In this document: positions 26,202 through 33,203 of the stretch, one piece after another
How the letters are laid out: the number at the start of each line of letters is the position of its first letter
Position numbering within the stretch: the first letter of the stretch is position 1
Origin: Candidatus Methanoperedens sp. BLZ2
GTDB lineage: Archaea; Halobacteriota; Methanosarcinia; Methanosarcinales; Methanoperedenaceae
Reading direction: 5' to 3'
Assembly (NCBI RefSeq): GCF_002487355.1
Contig: NZ_NTMG01000033.1
Coordinates: 1-33,553, forward strand
DNA length: 33,553 bases
Made by a program: the position numbers and the translations under genes
Notes under the pieces: generated by a model
What the model was told of the DNA's origin: nothing
Database searches by the model: none
What the model saw: the letters and a program-made list of their open reading frames with translations, nothing else

Positions 26202-26426
26202 ATGGAAAAATATACCCTCCCTGTAGTAATAGAAAAAGACGATGATGGCTATTTTGCAATGTGTCCGGCTTTGCAGGGCTGTTACTCTCAGGGGGATACT
26301 TATGAGGAAGCACTCGAAAATATAAAAGACGCTATCCGCCTGCACATAGAAGATATTCTCGAAAGCGGCGAGGTAATTGAAAAGATTAACTCTTTCAGTC
26401 TTGTTGCCCTTGAAGTGACAGCATGA
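26202..26426 (+). CDS. hicB: HicB-type antitoxin (short form)
   Basis: A 74-aa HicB with the partial RNase-H-like fold: YTLPVVIEKDDDGYFAMCPALQGCYSQGDTYEEALENIKDAI is the conserved family pattern (split here only for description). It neutralises HicA by direct binding. No C-terminal ribbon-helix-helix or HTH domain follows, so it probably cannot repress the operon by itself. AAAGGAG lies about 8 nt before the ATG. Its stop overlaps the hicA start by 4 nt, with antitoxin first, the less usual order for hicAB but common in archaea and cyanobacteria. Confidence 0.9.
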   Translation: MEKYTLPVVIEKDDDGYFAMCPALQGCYSQGDTYEEALENIKDAIRLHIEDILESGEVIEKINSFSLVALEVTA

Positions 26427-26653
26427 GCGAAAAGCTACCAAGAGTAACTGCAAATGAAATAATCAAAATTGTTGAAAAATTGGGCTTCCGTTTCTCAAGA
26501 CAATCAGGCAGCCATAAAATATACAAGAATGAAGAAGGAAAAAGAGTAACTATTGCTTATCATAGCGGAAAAATCCTGCATCCAAAAGTTGTTAAAAGTA
26601 TATTGGTTGATGCTGGATTATCTGTGGATGAATTTAAGAAGATGATGAAATAA
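26423..26653 (+). CDS. hicA: HicA-type mRNA interferase toxin
   Basis: A 76-aa HicA toxin with a double-stranded-RNA-binding-like fold. The diagnostic stretch is G-F-x-x-x-RQSGSHKIYKN, where the His (H31 or so) is the catalytic residue, followed by RVTIAYHSGKILHPKVVKSIL, the conserved second half. HicA cleaves mRNA and blocks translation; HicB pairs with it. Full length for the family and apparently intact. Downstream (157 nt) lies the group II intron. Confidence 0.93.
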   Translation: MSEKLPRVTANEIIKIVEKLGFRFSRQSGSHKIYKNEEGKRVTIAYHSGKILHPKVVKSILVDAGLSVDEFKKMMK

Positions 26654-26778
26654 TAAGAACCACGAATTCTTGAGCCTATATCTGCTCCCTCTCTATACCG
26701 ATTACGTGCCCCTCCTTTTTGGCAAATCCAATACATCGAATGAACGATACTAATCCTCATGCACCCAAGCGGGGATGC

Positions 26779-26799
26779 CCTCCGAATTCTATTCGGGGG
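26779..26799. other. 9-bp stem hairpin at intron insertion site
   Basis: CCTCCGAAT pairs with ATTCGGGGG (one G-T pair) around a TCT loop. It ends 10 nt before the proposed intron start. It may be the transcription-termination hairpin of hicBA or a target-site feature of the intron. Confidence 0.5.
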
Positions 26800-27522
26800 T
26801 CGTTGACGCGTGCCTTGAAGCACAGGAAAGAAAGAACAAAAAGGATATAAAACATGAATGTAACGGCACATATCCACCGGGGTGAAAATCCCACCATGCG
26901 GAACTGCTCCCGCATGAAGAGAAGGGAAGTGCAATGCTGTGAAGCATTGTGCAGAGTTCCCGTATCGGCAGCCACAGCCCGAAACAACAAGTGAACCAGA
27001 AGTGGCCTTGACAGGATGCGATGTTCCGTCAACAAACAGAAGCTTGATCAGAATAATGACTGTCGGGATGATCATGGTCGGGATGGTCGAAAACGCTCTC
27101 CTGTGTGACCGAGGGAGGTCTCATAACGTCCTACTTGAAACTGGAAACAAACCCTACACGTTCCTGGGTCACTGGATTCAGTGGAAAAGATACGAGGTAG
27201 CCGAGGTATAACCTTACGGGAAAGCCAAAGCAATGCGTTATGAGACGTCGGAAGAACTCATAGTAGCGATGAACGTAGAGCCGATGAAACAGAGAACCTG
27301 CATCGATGGATGCAGGGGGCGACTCTGTCAAGGGAAAACTCAACCGAGCAAAGGAGTTCCAGTCTGGATAGAGTCGAGGTGAACAGCACGATAACACCAA
27401 TCAGATTAAAAGAAGATACCAGAAAGGTAAGCACTGCCGAAACGGCAATAAAACGCCCTCTGATGACAGTATATGAAGATAGTGGAATAACTGCTGGAAG
27501 CCGAAACCGATGGAAACAGTAA

Positions 27523-28731
27523 ATGAAGAAATGGAATCAGCAGTACCATGACAAATTCAAGGCATTTGCCCTGATACATAAAGTATGGGATCAAAAGAAC
27601 CTTGAAAAGGCATGGAAAAGCGTAAAAGCAAATAGAGGAAGTGCTGGAAACGATAGAATAACCATTGAGCAATTCGAACAAAATTTACCGCAAAACTTAG
27701 CCGAAATAAAGAGACTGCTCAAAGAGAAACGCTATGAGCCAAGCCCGGTCTTAAGAGTATTGATCCCGAAAGACAACGGGAAGATGAGGAAACTTGGGAT
27801 TCCTACAGTGAGAGACAGAGTAGTCCAGCAGGCATTAAAGAACGTACTTGAACCCATCTTTGAAGAAATATTCCTGCCCCAGAGCCACGGTTACAGACCC
27901 AACACTAATGCCCATGCGGCAGTCAGGAAGGGTGAAGCATACCTTGAAAGAGGCTACCACTGGGTAGTGGATGCTGATATTGAGGGATTCTTCGACCATG
28001 TTGACCATCAGATATTGATGGATCTTGTATGCGAAAAGATCGCAGACGGCAGAGTTCTTTCTCTTATAGAATCGTTCCTGAAAAGTGGAATAATGAACGA
28101 AGGCATATTCGAGGAGAGCAATGAAGGCACTCCTCAGGGCGGAAACCTCAGTCCGCTGCTATCGAATATTTATTTAAACCATTTCGATAGGAGAATGGGC
28201 GATTGTGGCTATCTGCTCCTGAGATATGCAGATGACATTGTTATTTTCTGCAAGTTCGAATCAGATGCACAGGATGCCCTGAAACGAGCAAAGGAGATTC
28301 TGGAGGACGAGTTAAAGTTGAAACTCAGCCCTGAGAAAACAAAGATCATCAATGCAAGAAAGAAAGGGGTTGAGTTCCTTGGTTTTCACTTCAATGGAAG
28401 ATGGAAAAGACCGAGGGACAAAGCAAGGAAGAGGTTCAGGGAAGAGATAAAGCGTCGAACAAGACGGCAGCAACCTAAGAACCTTGAAATGGCGATAGAA
28501 TCCATCAATCCGGTTATCCGGGGTTGGGGGAACTATTTCAAGGGCGGCACTGTGAAGAAATCGTTCGAGGAGCTTGATGGATGTATCAGGGGACGCTTAA
28601 GGAGCTTTGTAGCTAAGAGGCGTACTCTGAAGATACTTGTTTTCGGGATACATCCTGCCGAGTTTGCCAAGATGGGGCTGGTTTCACTTTCTTCGATGCT
28701 GGATGATACCATCTCTTGTAAAGGGATATGA
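27523..28731 (+). CDS. ltrA: Group II intron reverse transcriptase/maturase
   Basis: A 402-aa RT/maturase. RT blocks can be followed in order: RKLGIPTVRDRVVQQA (89-104), DADIEGFFDHVDH (150-162), GTPQGGNLSPLLSNIYLN (202-219), the catalytic YADD at 235-238 (RYADDIVIF) and LSPEKTKI. The maturase (X) domain covers about 300-390 (IRGWGNYFKGG, RLRSFVAKRR). There is no HNH endonuclease domain, so target-site cleavage is not done by this protein; retrohoming into single-stranded or hairpin targets is typical for such ORFs. The frame is intact, so the element may be active. It lies in the intron's domain IV. Confidence 0.93.
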   Translation: MKKWNQQYHDKFKAFALIHKVWDQKNLEKAWKSVKANRGSAGNDRITIEQFEQNLPQNLAEIKRLLKEKRYEPSPVLRVLIPKDNGKMRKLGIPTVRDRVVQQALKNVLEPIFEEIFLPQSHGYRPNTNAHAAVRKGEAYLERGYHWVVDADIEGFFDHVDHQILMDLVCEKIADGRVLSLIESFLKSGIMNEGIFEESNEGTPQGGNLSPLLSNIYLNHFDRRMGDCGYLLLRYADDIVIFCKFESDAQDALKRAKEILEDELKLKLSPEKTKIINARKKGVEFLGFHFNGRWKRPRDKARKRFREEIKRRTRRQQPKNLEMAIESINPVIRGWGNYFKGGTVKKSFEELDGCIRGRLRSFVAKRRTLKILVFGIHPAEFAKMGLVSLSSMLDDTISCKGI

Positions 28732-28737
28732 CAGACG

Positions 28738-28771
28738 AAAGCTGCATACGGGAAATCCGTCTGTGCAGTTT
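28738..28771 (+). ncRNA. Group II intron domain V
   Basis: The 34-nt hairpin has AAGCTGCATACGG and TCCGTCTGTGCAGTTT strands, a GAAA tetraloop and a 2-nt bulge. It begins with an AGC catalytic triad. This is the catalytic core of a group II ribozyme. It lies just after the RT stop, in the expected position. Confidence 0.8.
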
Positions 28772-28969
28772 GATGAGGGGGTGGTGCCTGAAAGGGCACT
28801 GCTCTACTCTGCGAAGGCGATATGAACCCTCATCTCCCTAAAGGCGATGGATTCCAGAATAACCTCTGAAATGCTGAGAATCGGGCGTATGGAGAGTATA
28901 TCTAAAATTGCATATGACAAAAATTATATGCAGAAAAGTTATAGGAGATTTCAAAGGTGATTATAGAAT

Positions 28970-29290
28970 ATGGGAAGCATTTCTATTGTGATTTTAGAGG
29001 AATTAGGTAATCAAAAATATATTTTGAAATGTGCGGTTTGTGGCGGTTCAGGAGAAATGTCACGAGATCACGATGGTCATAGTCCGTATGTCATATGTTC
29101 AGTTTGCTACGGTAGAGGAAAAGTCTTGGTAGAAGTTAGCGGCTCTCTTCCTTTTGTAACATGTGCGGTTTGCAACGGTTCAGGAGAAATGTCAAGAGAT
29201 CACGATGGTCATAGTCCATATGTCATATGTAGTGCATGCCTGGGAGTTGGAGCTCAACCAATTACAGGAGGAATGGAACTTATTAGGTAA
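28970..29290 (+). CDS. Stand-alone DnaJ-type zinc-finger protein, internally duplicated
   Basis: A 106-aa protein with four CxxCxGxG motifs: C21/C24 (CAVCGGSG), C43/C46 (CSVCYGRG), C65/C68 (CAVCNGSG) and C87/C90 (CSACLGVG). DnaJ's central domain has four such motifs forming two zinc sites, so the cysteine set is complete, but the J domain and C-terminal substrate domain are absent. The two halves (20-47 and 64-91) are almost identical, period 44 aa (132 nt), including GEMSRDHDGHSPYVIC between motifs. This is much closer than in any DnaJ, so a recent in-frame duplication is likely. It follows the group II intron. A protein-binding or RNA-binding role is possible. Confidence 0.75.
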   Translation: MGSISIVILEELGNQKYILKCAVCGGSGEMSRDHDGHSPYVICSVCYGRGKVLVEVSGSLPFVTCAVCNGSGEMSRDHDGHSPYVICSACLGVGAQPITGGMELIR

Positions 29291-29524
29291 AATTGTTAAT
29301 TAACTCTGTTAAACTCTCCTATCAACTCTGGTTCATAAATAACGATTCAGCGCCTGAATTAAAGATAAAAATCAAGTTAACAGACAGGAATGCAAAATCT
29401 CTGAGCATCCTCCTGATGCCAACGCAATTCATTGCGTGGTCGTGTGACGAATATTCCTTTGCTAAATGTTCTGTTATTCACATTTCCCGATGCCTGAAAA
29501 AAGATCAAAATATTAAAAAAAGTA

Positions 29525-29686
29525 TTATTTCTTAGCTAATAGATAGCTGGCGATAATGATAACGATCACAGATACAATACTTATCACAAGGCTCAGTTCC
29601 GGGCGCACATCAGTAGCGCCTTCCACGCCGCCAATAATTCCTACTGCATACAATATGTAACCAACGGTTTTTTCATTGAATTCCAT
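29525..29686 (-). CDS. 53-aa single-TM membrane protein
   Basis: Read by hand: opens MEFNEKTVGYILYAVGIIGG and ends with a hydrophobic run (about 31-50, IVSVIVIIIASYLLAKK). The GAGGT ribosome binding site lies about 7-9 nt before the ATG. It probably has a first membrane-associated segment (9-20) and one full TM. Function unknown. It lies between the DnaJ-type zinc-finger gene and the radical SAM gene. Confidence 0.65.
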   Translation of the reverse strand: MEFNEKTVGYILYAVGIIGGVEGATDVRPELSLVISIVSVIVIIIASYLLAKK

Positions 29687-29810
29687 AATTCGACCTCTTA
29701 TTGTTTATATAGGATTGCAACTATTATAAATAGTTTACTACTGTATTTGCTTTTGCCCTTTATTTTCTACGATAATACGAAAATCCCCCCATCGATACCG
29801 AAAATATCAT

Positions 29811-31619
29811 TCAGATCCTTCTATTCTCTTTTCCTCTCTTTATCAGGCACTTCCTATCACTCCCGATAAGATCCTCCCTTCCTGCCATCTTCAGTCCCTC
29901 GGTCACAAATCCGTAATTTCGTTCATCCCTGTACTGCAAAAGCGCCCTCTGTATCCTTTTTTCCCGTCCTTTTGCCACGTGCACTTTTTCCATCGTAAAA
30001 GGATCAATGCCTGTGTAATACATACATGTTGAAGCGGTCATAGGCGTGGGTGTGAAGTCCTGCACCTGTTCGGTGTAAAGGTTGTTATCGCGGATATATT
30101 CTGCAAGCTCAACCATGTCCTCGACGCTGCATCCGGGATGCCCGGACATGAAATACGGAAGAATATATTGCCGTTTCCCCGGCCTTTTATTTTCTGCGTC
30201 AAATCGTTTCCTGAAATCCTCGAACATTTCTTTTCCTGGTTTGTGCATAATATCTGTAACATGTTTTATTATGTGTTCAGGCGCAACTTTGAGATGTCCG
30301 CTCACATGATGCTCGCATAGTTGGGAAAGGTACCCGGATGTATCTTTAAGCACAAGGTCATAGCGTATCCCCGAACCTATGAACACTTTTTTAACTCCTT
30401 CTATTTCAAGAAGGCGCCGGAGGAGTTCGACCTGGTTCTTATGGCTTGCGTCAAGACTTTTGCAACCCATACATATTTTATCGGGACATGCTCCCTCTCC
30501 CTGCCACCTCTTGCAATGCATCGAATACATATTTGCAGTTGGTCCTCCCACATCCTGCACGATGCCCTTAAAATCAGGCATCTTCGTCATTCTTTTTACT
30601 TCCCGTACAATTGATTCTATGCTCCTGCTCTGGATTATCCTTCCCTGGTGATGCGTAAGGGCGCAAAAGGAGCATGATGCAAAGCATCCGCGGTGGCTCA
30701 CGACCGAGAATTTGACAGGGGCAAGCGCTGGTATGGGCTTATTATAAGAGGGATGCGCTTTTCTTGAAAAAGGAAGTTCATATACATGGTCAAGTTCCTG
30801 TGTACTCAACGGCATTGCGGGTTTATTCTGGATTATTATGGTTTTCGGGTGCGTTTGCACCACAGGTCTTCCCCTGACCGGGTCTTGTTCCTGGTAATGA
30901 AGATTAAATGCTTTAGCATAAAGCTCTTTATCGCGCGACACATCAGGAAATCCGGGAATTTCCATATAGCTCTCATGCTCCATGGAGCGCCATTTGCTTA
31001 TTTCCACTTTAATAGCGGTTCCTGCTAAATCCCTGATCTCTTTAATGTTCTGGCCTTTTGAAAGACGATTTGCGATCTCTACAACCTGTCTTTCTCCCAT
31101 CCCGAAGACAATCATATCCGCAGGCGCATCTGCAAGGATGGACTGGCGCACCGAATCAGACCAGTGATCATAATGGGCAAACCGCCGCAGGCTTGCTTCA
31201 ATTCCACCAAGAATTATCGGTGTACCAGGGAAAATCGAATGAAGCTTATCAGAATATACAATTGATGCGCGGTTTGGCCGCAGTCCCCCTTTTCCGCCTG
31301 GTGAATAGACATCATCACTCCTGATTTTGAGGTTCGCAGTATAATTATTTACCATGGAATCAACATTTCCCGAACTCACACCGAAGAATAACCGCGGTTT
31401 TCCTAACTTTTTAAAATCATCATTACTTTTCCAGTCAGGTTGTGCTATGATACCAACAGTGAATCCTGCATCCCGGAGAACGCGCCCGATCAATGCTGTC
31501 CCAAAAGAAGGATGGTCAACATAGGCATCGCCTGTTACAAGGATTATGTCAAATTCCCGGATGCCGGGTTTTTTAGCTTCCTGAAGTGATATCGGAAGGA
31601 TTGGGGGTTGGGATTTCAT
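29811..31619 (-). CDS. YgiQ-family radical SAM protein
   Basis: A 602-aa protein of the YgiQ family (UPF0313). The N-terminal half is a B12-binding-like Rossmann domain (GDAYVDHPSFG, LGGIEASLRRFAHYDHW, FGMGERQVVEIA). The [4Fe-4S] cysteines are C312, C316 and C319 (GCFASCSFCALTHHQGR), after which the TIM-barrel and a C-terminal DUF3362-like tail follow. The family function is not established; B12-dependent radical chemistry is likely given the domain. It overlaps the 127-aa gene by 4 nt, with that gene upstream on the same strand, so the pair is probably co-transcribed. Confidence 0.9.
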   Translation of the reverse strand: MKSQPPILPISLQEAKKPGIREFDIILVTGDAYVDHPSFGTALIGRVLRDAGFTVGIIAQPDWKSNDDFKKLGKPRLFFGVSSGNVDSMVNNYTANLKIRSDDVYSPGGKGGLRPNRASIVYSDKLHSIFPGTPIILGGIEASLRRFAHYDHWSDSVRQSILADAPADMIVFGMGERQVVEIANRLSKGQNIKEIRDLAGTAIKVEISKWRSMEHESYMEIPGFPDVSRDKELYAKAFNLHYQEQDPVRGRPVVQTHPKTIIIQNKPAMPLSTQELDHVYELPFSRKAHPSYNKPIPALAPVKFSVVSHRGCFASCSFCALTHHQGRIIQSRSIESIVREVKRMTKMPDFKGIVQDVGGPTANMYSMHCKRWQGEGACPDKICMGCKSLDASHKNQVELLRRLLEIEGVKKVFIGSGIRYDLVLKDTSGYLSQLCEHHVSGHLKVAPEHIIKHVTDIMHKPGKEMFEDFRKRFDAENKRPGKRQYILPYFMSGHPGCSVEDMVELAEYIRDNNLYTEQVQDFTPTPMTASTCMYYTGIDPFTMEKVHVAKGREKRIQRALLQYRDERNYGFVTEGLKMAGREDLIGSDRKCLIKRGKENRRI

Positions 31620-31999
31620 GATTTCGATATAAAATAATCACGGTTTCTTAATACCAGCTCACAAAAATTATCACCATCGCTCCGTCTCTTCGTGCAAATA
31701 TGTAATATATTTTTATCAATACGGCTTTTTGTCCCGAATACGCGATGCATTCCCATCAATGCAATTGCACATCCATGCAGGTTTCTTTCTATCTTCAAAG
31801 TTTCTACAACTTCGCCTGCATCTTCAAGACCCCATGAATGCATCATTTTTGTCAATTTAATTCGTTCATTTTTATCGAGCATATGAAAAACATCATTGAA
31901 CATCCTGCCAATCCTACTTGCACTTTTTCCCCATCTTATTCGCACAGGGACAAGGTCATGCACGATCATGAATTCGATTAATTTACCCTTAAGTTTCAT
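31616..31999 (-). CDS. Conserved hypothetical protein coupled to the YgiQ gene
   Basis: A 127-aa basic, mostly helical protein starting MKLKGKLIEFMIVHDLVP. The middle holds DKNERIKLTKMMHSWGLEDAGEVVETLKIERNLHGCA (only the pattern WGLEDAGEVVETL is distinctive). Single Cys at about 77, 101 and 113, without metal-ligand spacing. No domain is recognised. Its 3' end overlaps the radical SAM gene's start by 4 nt, suggesting translational coupling and perhaps a shared role. Upstream is a divergent gap of 186 nt towards tatC. Confidence 0.6.
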   Translation of the reverse strand: MKLKGKLIEFMIVHDLVPVRIRWGKSASRIGRMFNDVFHMLDKNERIKLTKMMHSWGLEDAGEVVETLKIERNLHGCAIALMGMHRVFGTKSRIDKNILHICTKRRSDGDNFCELVLRNRDYFISKS

Positions 32000-32185
32000 C
32001 TCTCAACCCTTTCACTATTTCTTCAATGAAATTTCATGTATATGGATTATTGTATAAATATTTCACGCCGGTGTAATATTTTATGAACATCCGATATCGG
32101 TTAAGTTTTGCAGCTTATTCGAGGACAGGACATGATCTAAAAGTATTGCTACCCTTTTATTAAGAAAAAGAACCAATACAGCATA

Positions 32186-32893
32186 ATGAATTCTGTACCT
32201 GGCGATCAGGAACTGCCTCTTGAGGAGCATATCAAGGAACTACGTTCAAGGATGCTGGTAGTGGCTGTTCCGATCATCCTGATTACTTCTATTGCTTTCA
32301 TTTATTCCGGAGTGCTCTTAAAACTGATATGGAACAACGCAATTCCGCTGCCAATGACCATATACTCCCCGATGGAACTGATCCTTACACGATTTAAACT
32401 CTCTTTAGTTACAGCACTTTTTATAGGGATACCTCTTCTTGTTTATGAGGGATTCATGTTTACTGCAAAAGGACTTTATAAAAATGAAAAAATGTTTTTC
32501 ATCAAGATCGTGCCATTTTCATTTATACTATTCATGCTGGGGGCAATTCTTGCTTATTTTTTTGTATTGCCCATTCTGTTCAAATATACGATATTTTATT
32601 CAAATGATGTTGCAAACCCGCAGGTTTCGGTCATAAAAACAATTGACACGATAATTACACTGATACTGGGATTTGGACTTATATTCCAGTTTCCTTTACT
32701 CCTCATATCTGCGATCAAGATGGGTCTATTGAAACGTGATTTCATTAGAGGAAAACGAAAATTCGTTTATGGGGCTCTTATTGCGTTTGCATTTTTTATA
32801 ACTCCCGATCCCACAGCCATTTCGGAACTGATAGTGGCATTAGTTCTTGTAATGTTGTTTGAGTTCAGTTTGATGATTGCCAGATATTTTTGA
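32186..32893 (+). CDS. tatC: Sec-independent translocase subunit TatC
   Basis: A 235-aa TatC, the multi-spanning receptor of the twin-arginine protein export pathway for folded redox proteins. The family signature LEEHIKELRSRM lies at 12-23, right before the first TM (about 24-44). Further helices are near 72-95, 105-130, 152-176, 190-205 and 212-232, six in all. The conserved glutamate of the second periplasmic loop region is in a MILTR-like segment (about 64-70). No tatA is next to it. The short C-terminus ends at the last helix. It is followed by an IS605-type hairpin. Confidence 0.92.
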   Translation: MNSVPGDQELPLEEHIKELRSRMLVVAVPIILITSIAFIYSGVLLKLIWNNAIPLPMTIYSPMELILTRFKLSLVTALFIGIPLLVYEGFMFTAKGLYKNEKMFFIKIVPFSFILFMLGAILAYFFVLPILFKYTIFYSNDVANPQVSVIKTIDTIITLILGFGLIFQFPLLLISAIKMGLLKRDFIRGKRKFVYGALIAFAFFITPDPTAISELIVALVLVMLFEFSLMIARYF

Positions 32894-32924
32894 TCTGCTC
32901 AATCTGCTCAATTTTCACATCGTT

Positions 32925-32980
32925 GGGGTGCAGGGGTAGAGGAAGCCCCTGATTTATAATCAGGGGAGAAATCGTACCCC
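32925..32980 (+). repeat. IS605-type end/omega-RNA-like hairpin
   Basis: GAAGCCCC, a 9-bp stem (32946-32966: CCCCTGATT with AATCAGGGG, TAT loop), then GGGGAG, matches the general form of IS605/IS1341 right-end and omega-RNA 3'-terminal hairpins. Outer bases GGGGTGC (32925-32931) can also pair with GTACCCC (32974-32980). It lies upstream of tnpB, where a right end is not expected, so it may belong to an earlier element or a rearranged one. Confidence 0.5.
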
Positions 32981-32992
32981 GCCTTCAAATAA

Positions 32993-33001
32993 CTATATAT
33001 A
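32993..33001 (+). promoter_or_regulatory. Archaeal TATA-box candidate
   Basis: CTATATATA is centred 27 nt before the ATG at 33024. That is the usual TATA-to-start distance in archaea and predicts a leaderless mRNA for the small zinc-finger ORF and tnpB. Confidence 0.5.
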
Positions 33002-33023
33002 CAGATTGAACATTTATATCAAT

Positions 33024-33203
33024 ATGAACAGCATTGCTAAAACCCATTGGTACAACGAGAATACCCAATCTCCAATATGTAAATCGGCGGGAAATAGTTT
33101 TCAATTTGCTGACATTCCAGTAGATGTAACCTGTAAAAAATGTTTAGAACTATTAAAAGAAAATCGTGGGTTTGTATTAAAACATACTGGATATTTGATA
33201 TGA
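33024..33203 (+). CDS. Small zinc-finger ORF upstream of tnpB
   Basis: A 59-aa protein with the pattern H8...C19...C42xxC45 (THWYNENTQSPIC and VTCKKCLELL), a likely zinc site. Similar small His/Cys proteins occur in plasmids and mobile elements. The ATG at 33024 is chosen because a TATA box lies 27 nt upstream; a TTG at 33006 is the other option. Its stop overlaps the tnpB start by 4 nt (ATGA), so both are expressed together. Function unknown; it may be an accessory protein of the element. Confidence 0.65.
   Translation: MNSIAKTHWYNENTQSPICKSAGNSFQFADIPVDVTCKKCLELLKENRGFVLKHTGYLI

Larger units (their letters stand above)
26810..28810 (+). mobile_element. Group II intron with reverse transcriptase/maturase
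   Basis: A retroelement of about 2.0 kb. The 5' end is proposed at GTGCC (26810). The upstream GTTGACG (26802-26808) is complementary to CGTCAAC at 27027-27033, a plausible IBS1-EBS1 pair. About 700 nt of structured non-coding RNA precede the RT ORF (domain IV), and domain V (28738-28771) and domain VI-like sequence (28772-28810, ending CTCTACTCT) follow. The boundaries are approximate by a few nt. The consensus GTGYG is not fully kept at position 5. The gene-free part, 26654-27522, is intron RNA plus the hicA 3' flank. The intron interrupts no recognisable gene. Confidence 0.8.

Noticed and set aside
26036-26245. 69-aa plus-strand ORF between the 194-aa gene and hicB
   Set aside because: It overlaps both neighbours, has no ribosome binding site at its start, and shows no motif. 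The segment is better seen as the hicB leader.
29293-29535. 80-aa plus-strand ORF after the DnaJ-type zinc-finger gene
   Set aside because: It starts with TTG without a ribosome binding site and overlaps the end of the 53-aa membrane gene. The sequence looks partly protein-like (KIKIKLTDRNAKS), so it may be a gene remnant, but I cannot support it.
32925-32980. tRNA-like fold with a 7-bp acceptor-like pairing and a TTTATAA loop (TAT anticodon)
   Set aside because: There is no T arm or TTC loop, the D-arm pairing competes with the anticodon stem, and the total is only about 56 nt. An IS605-type hairpin explains the sequence better.
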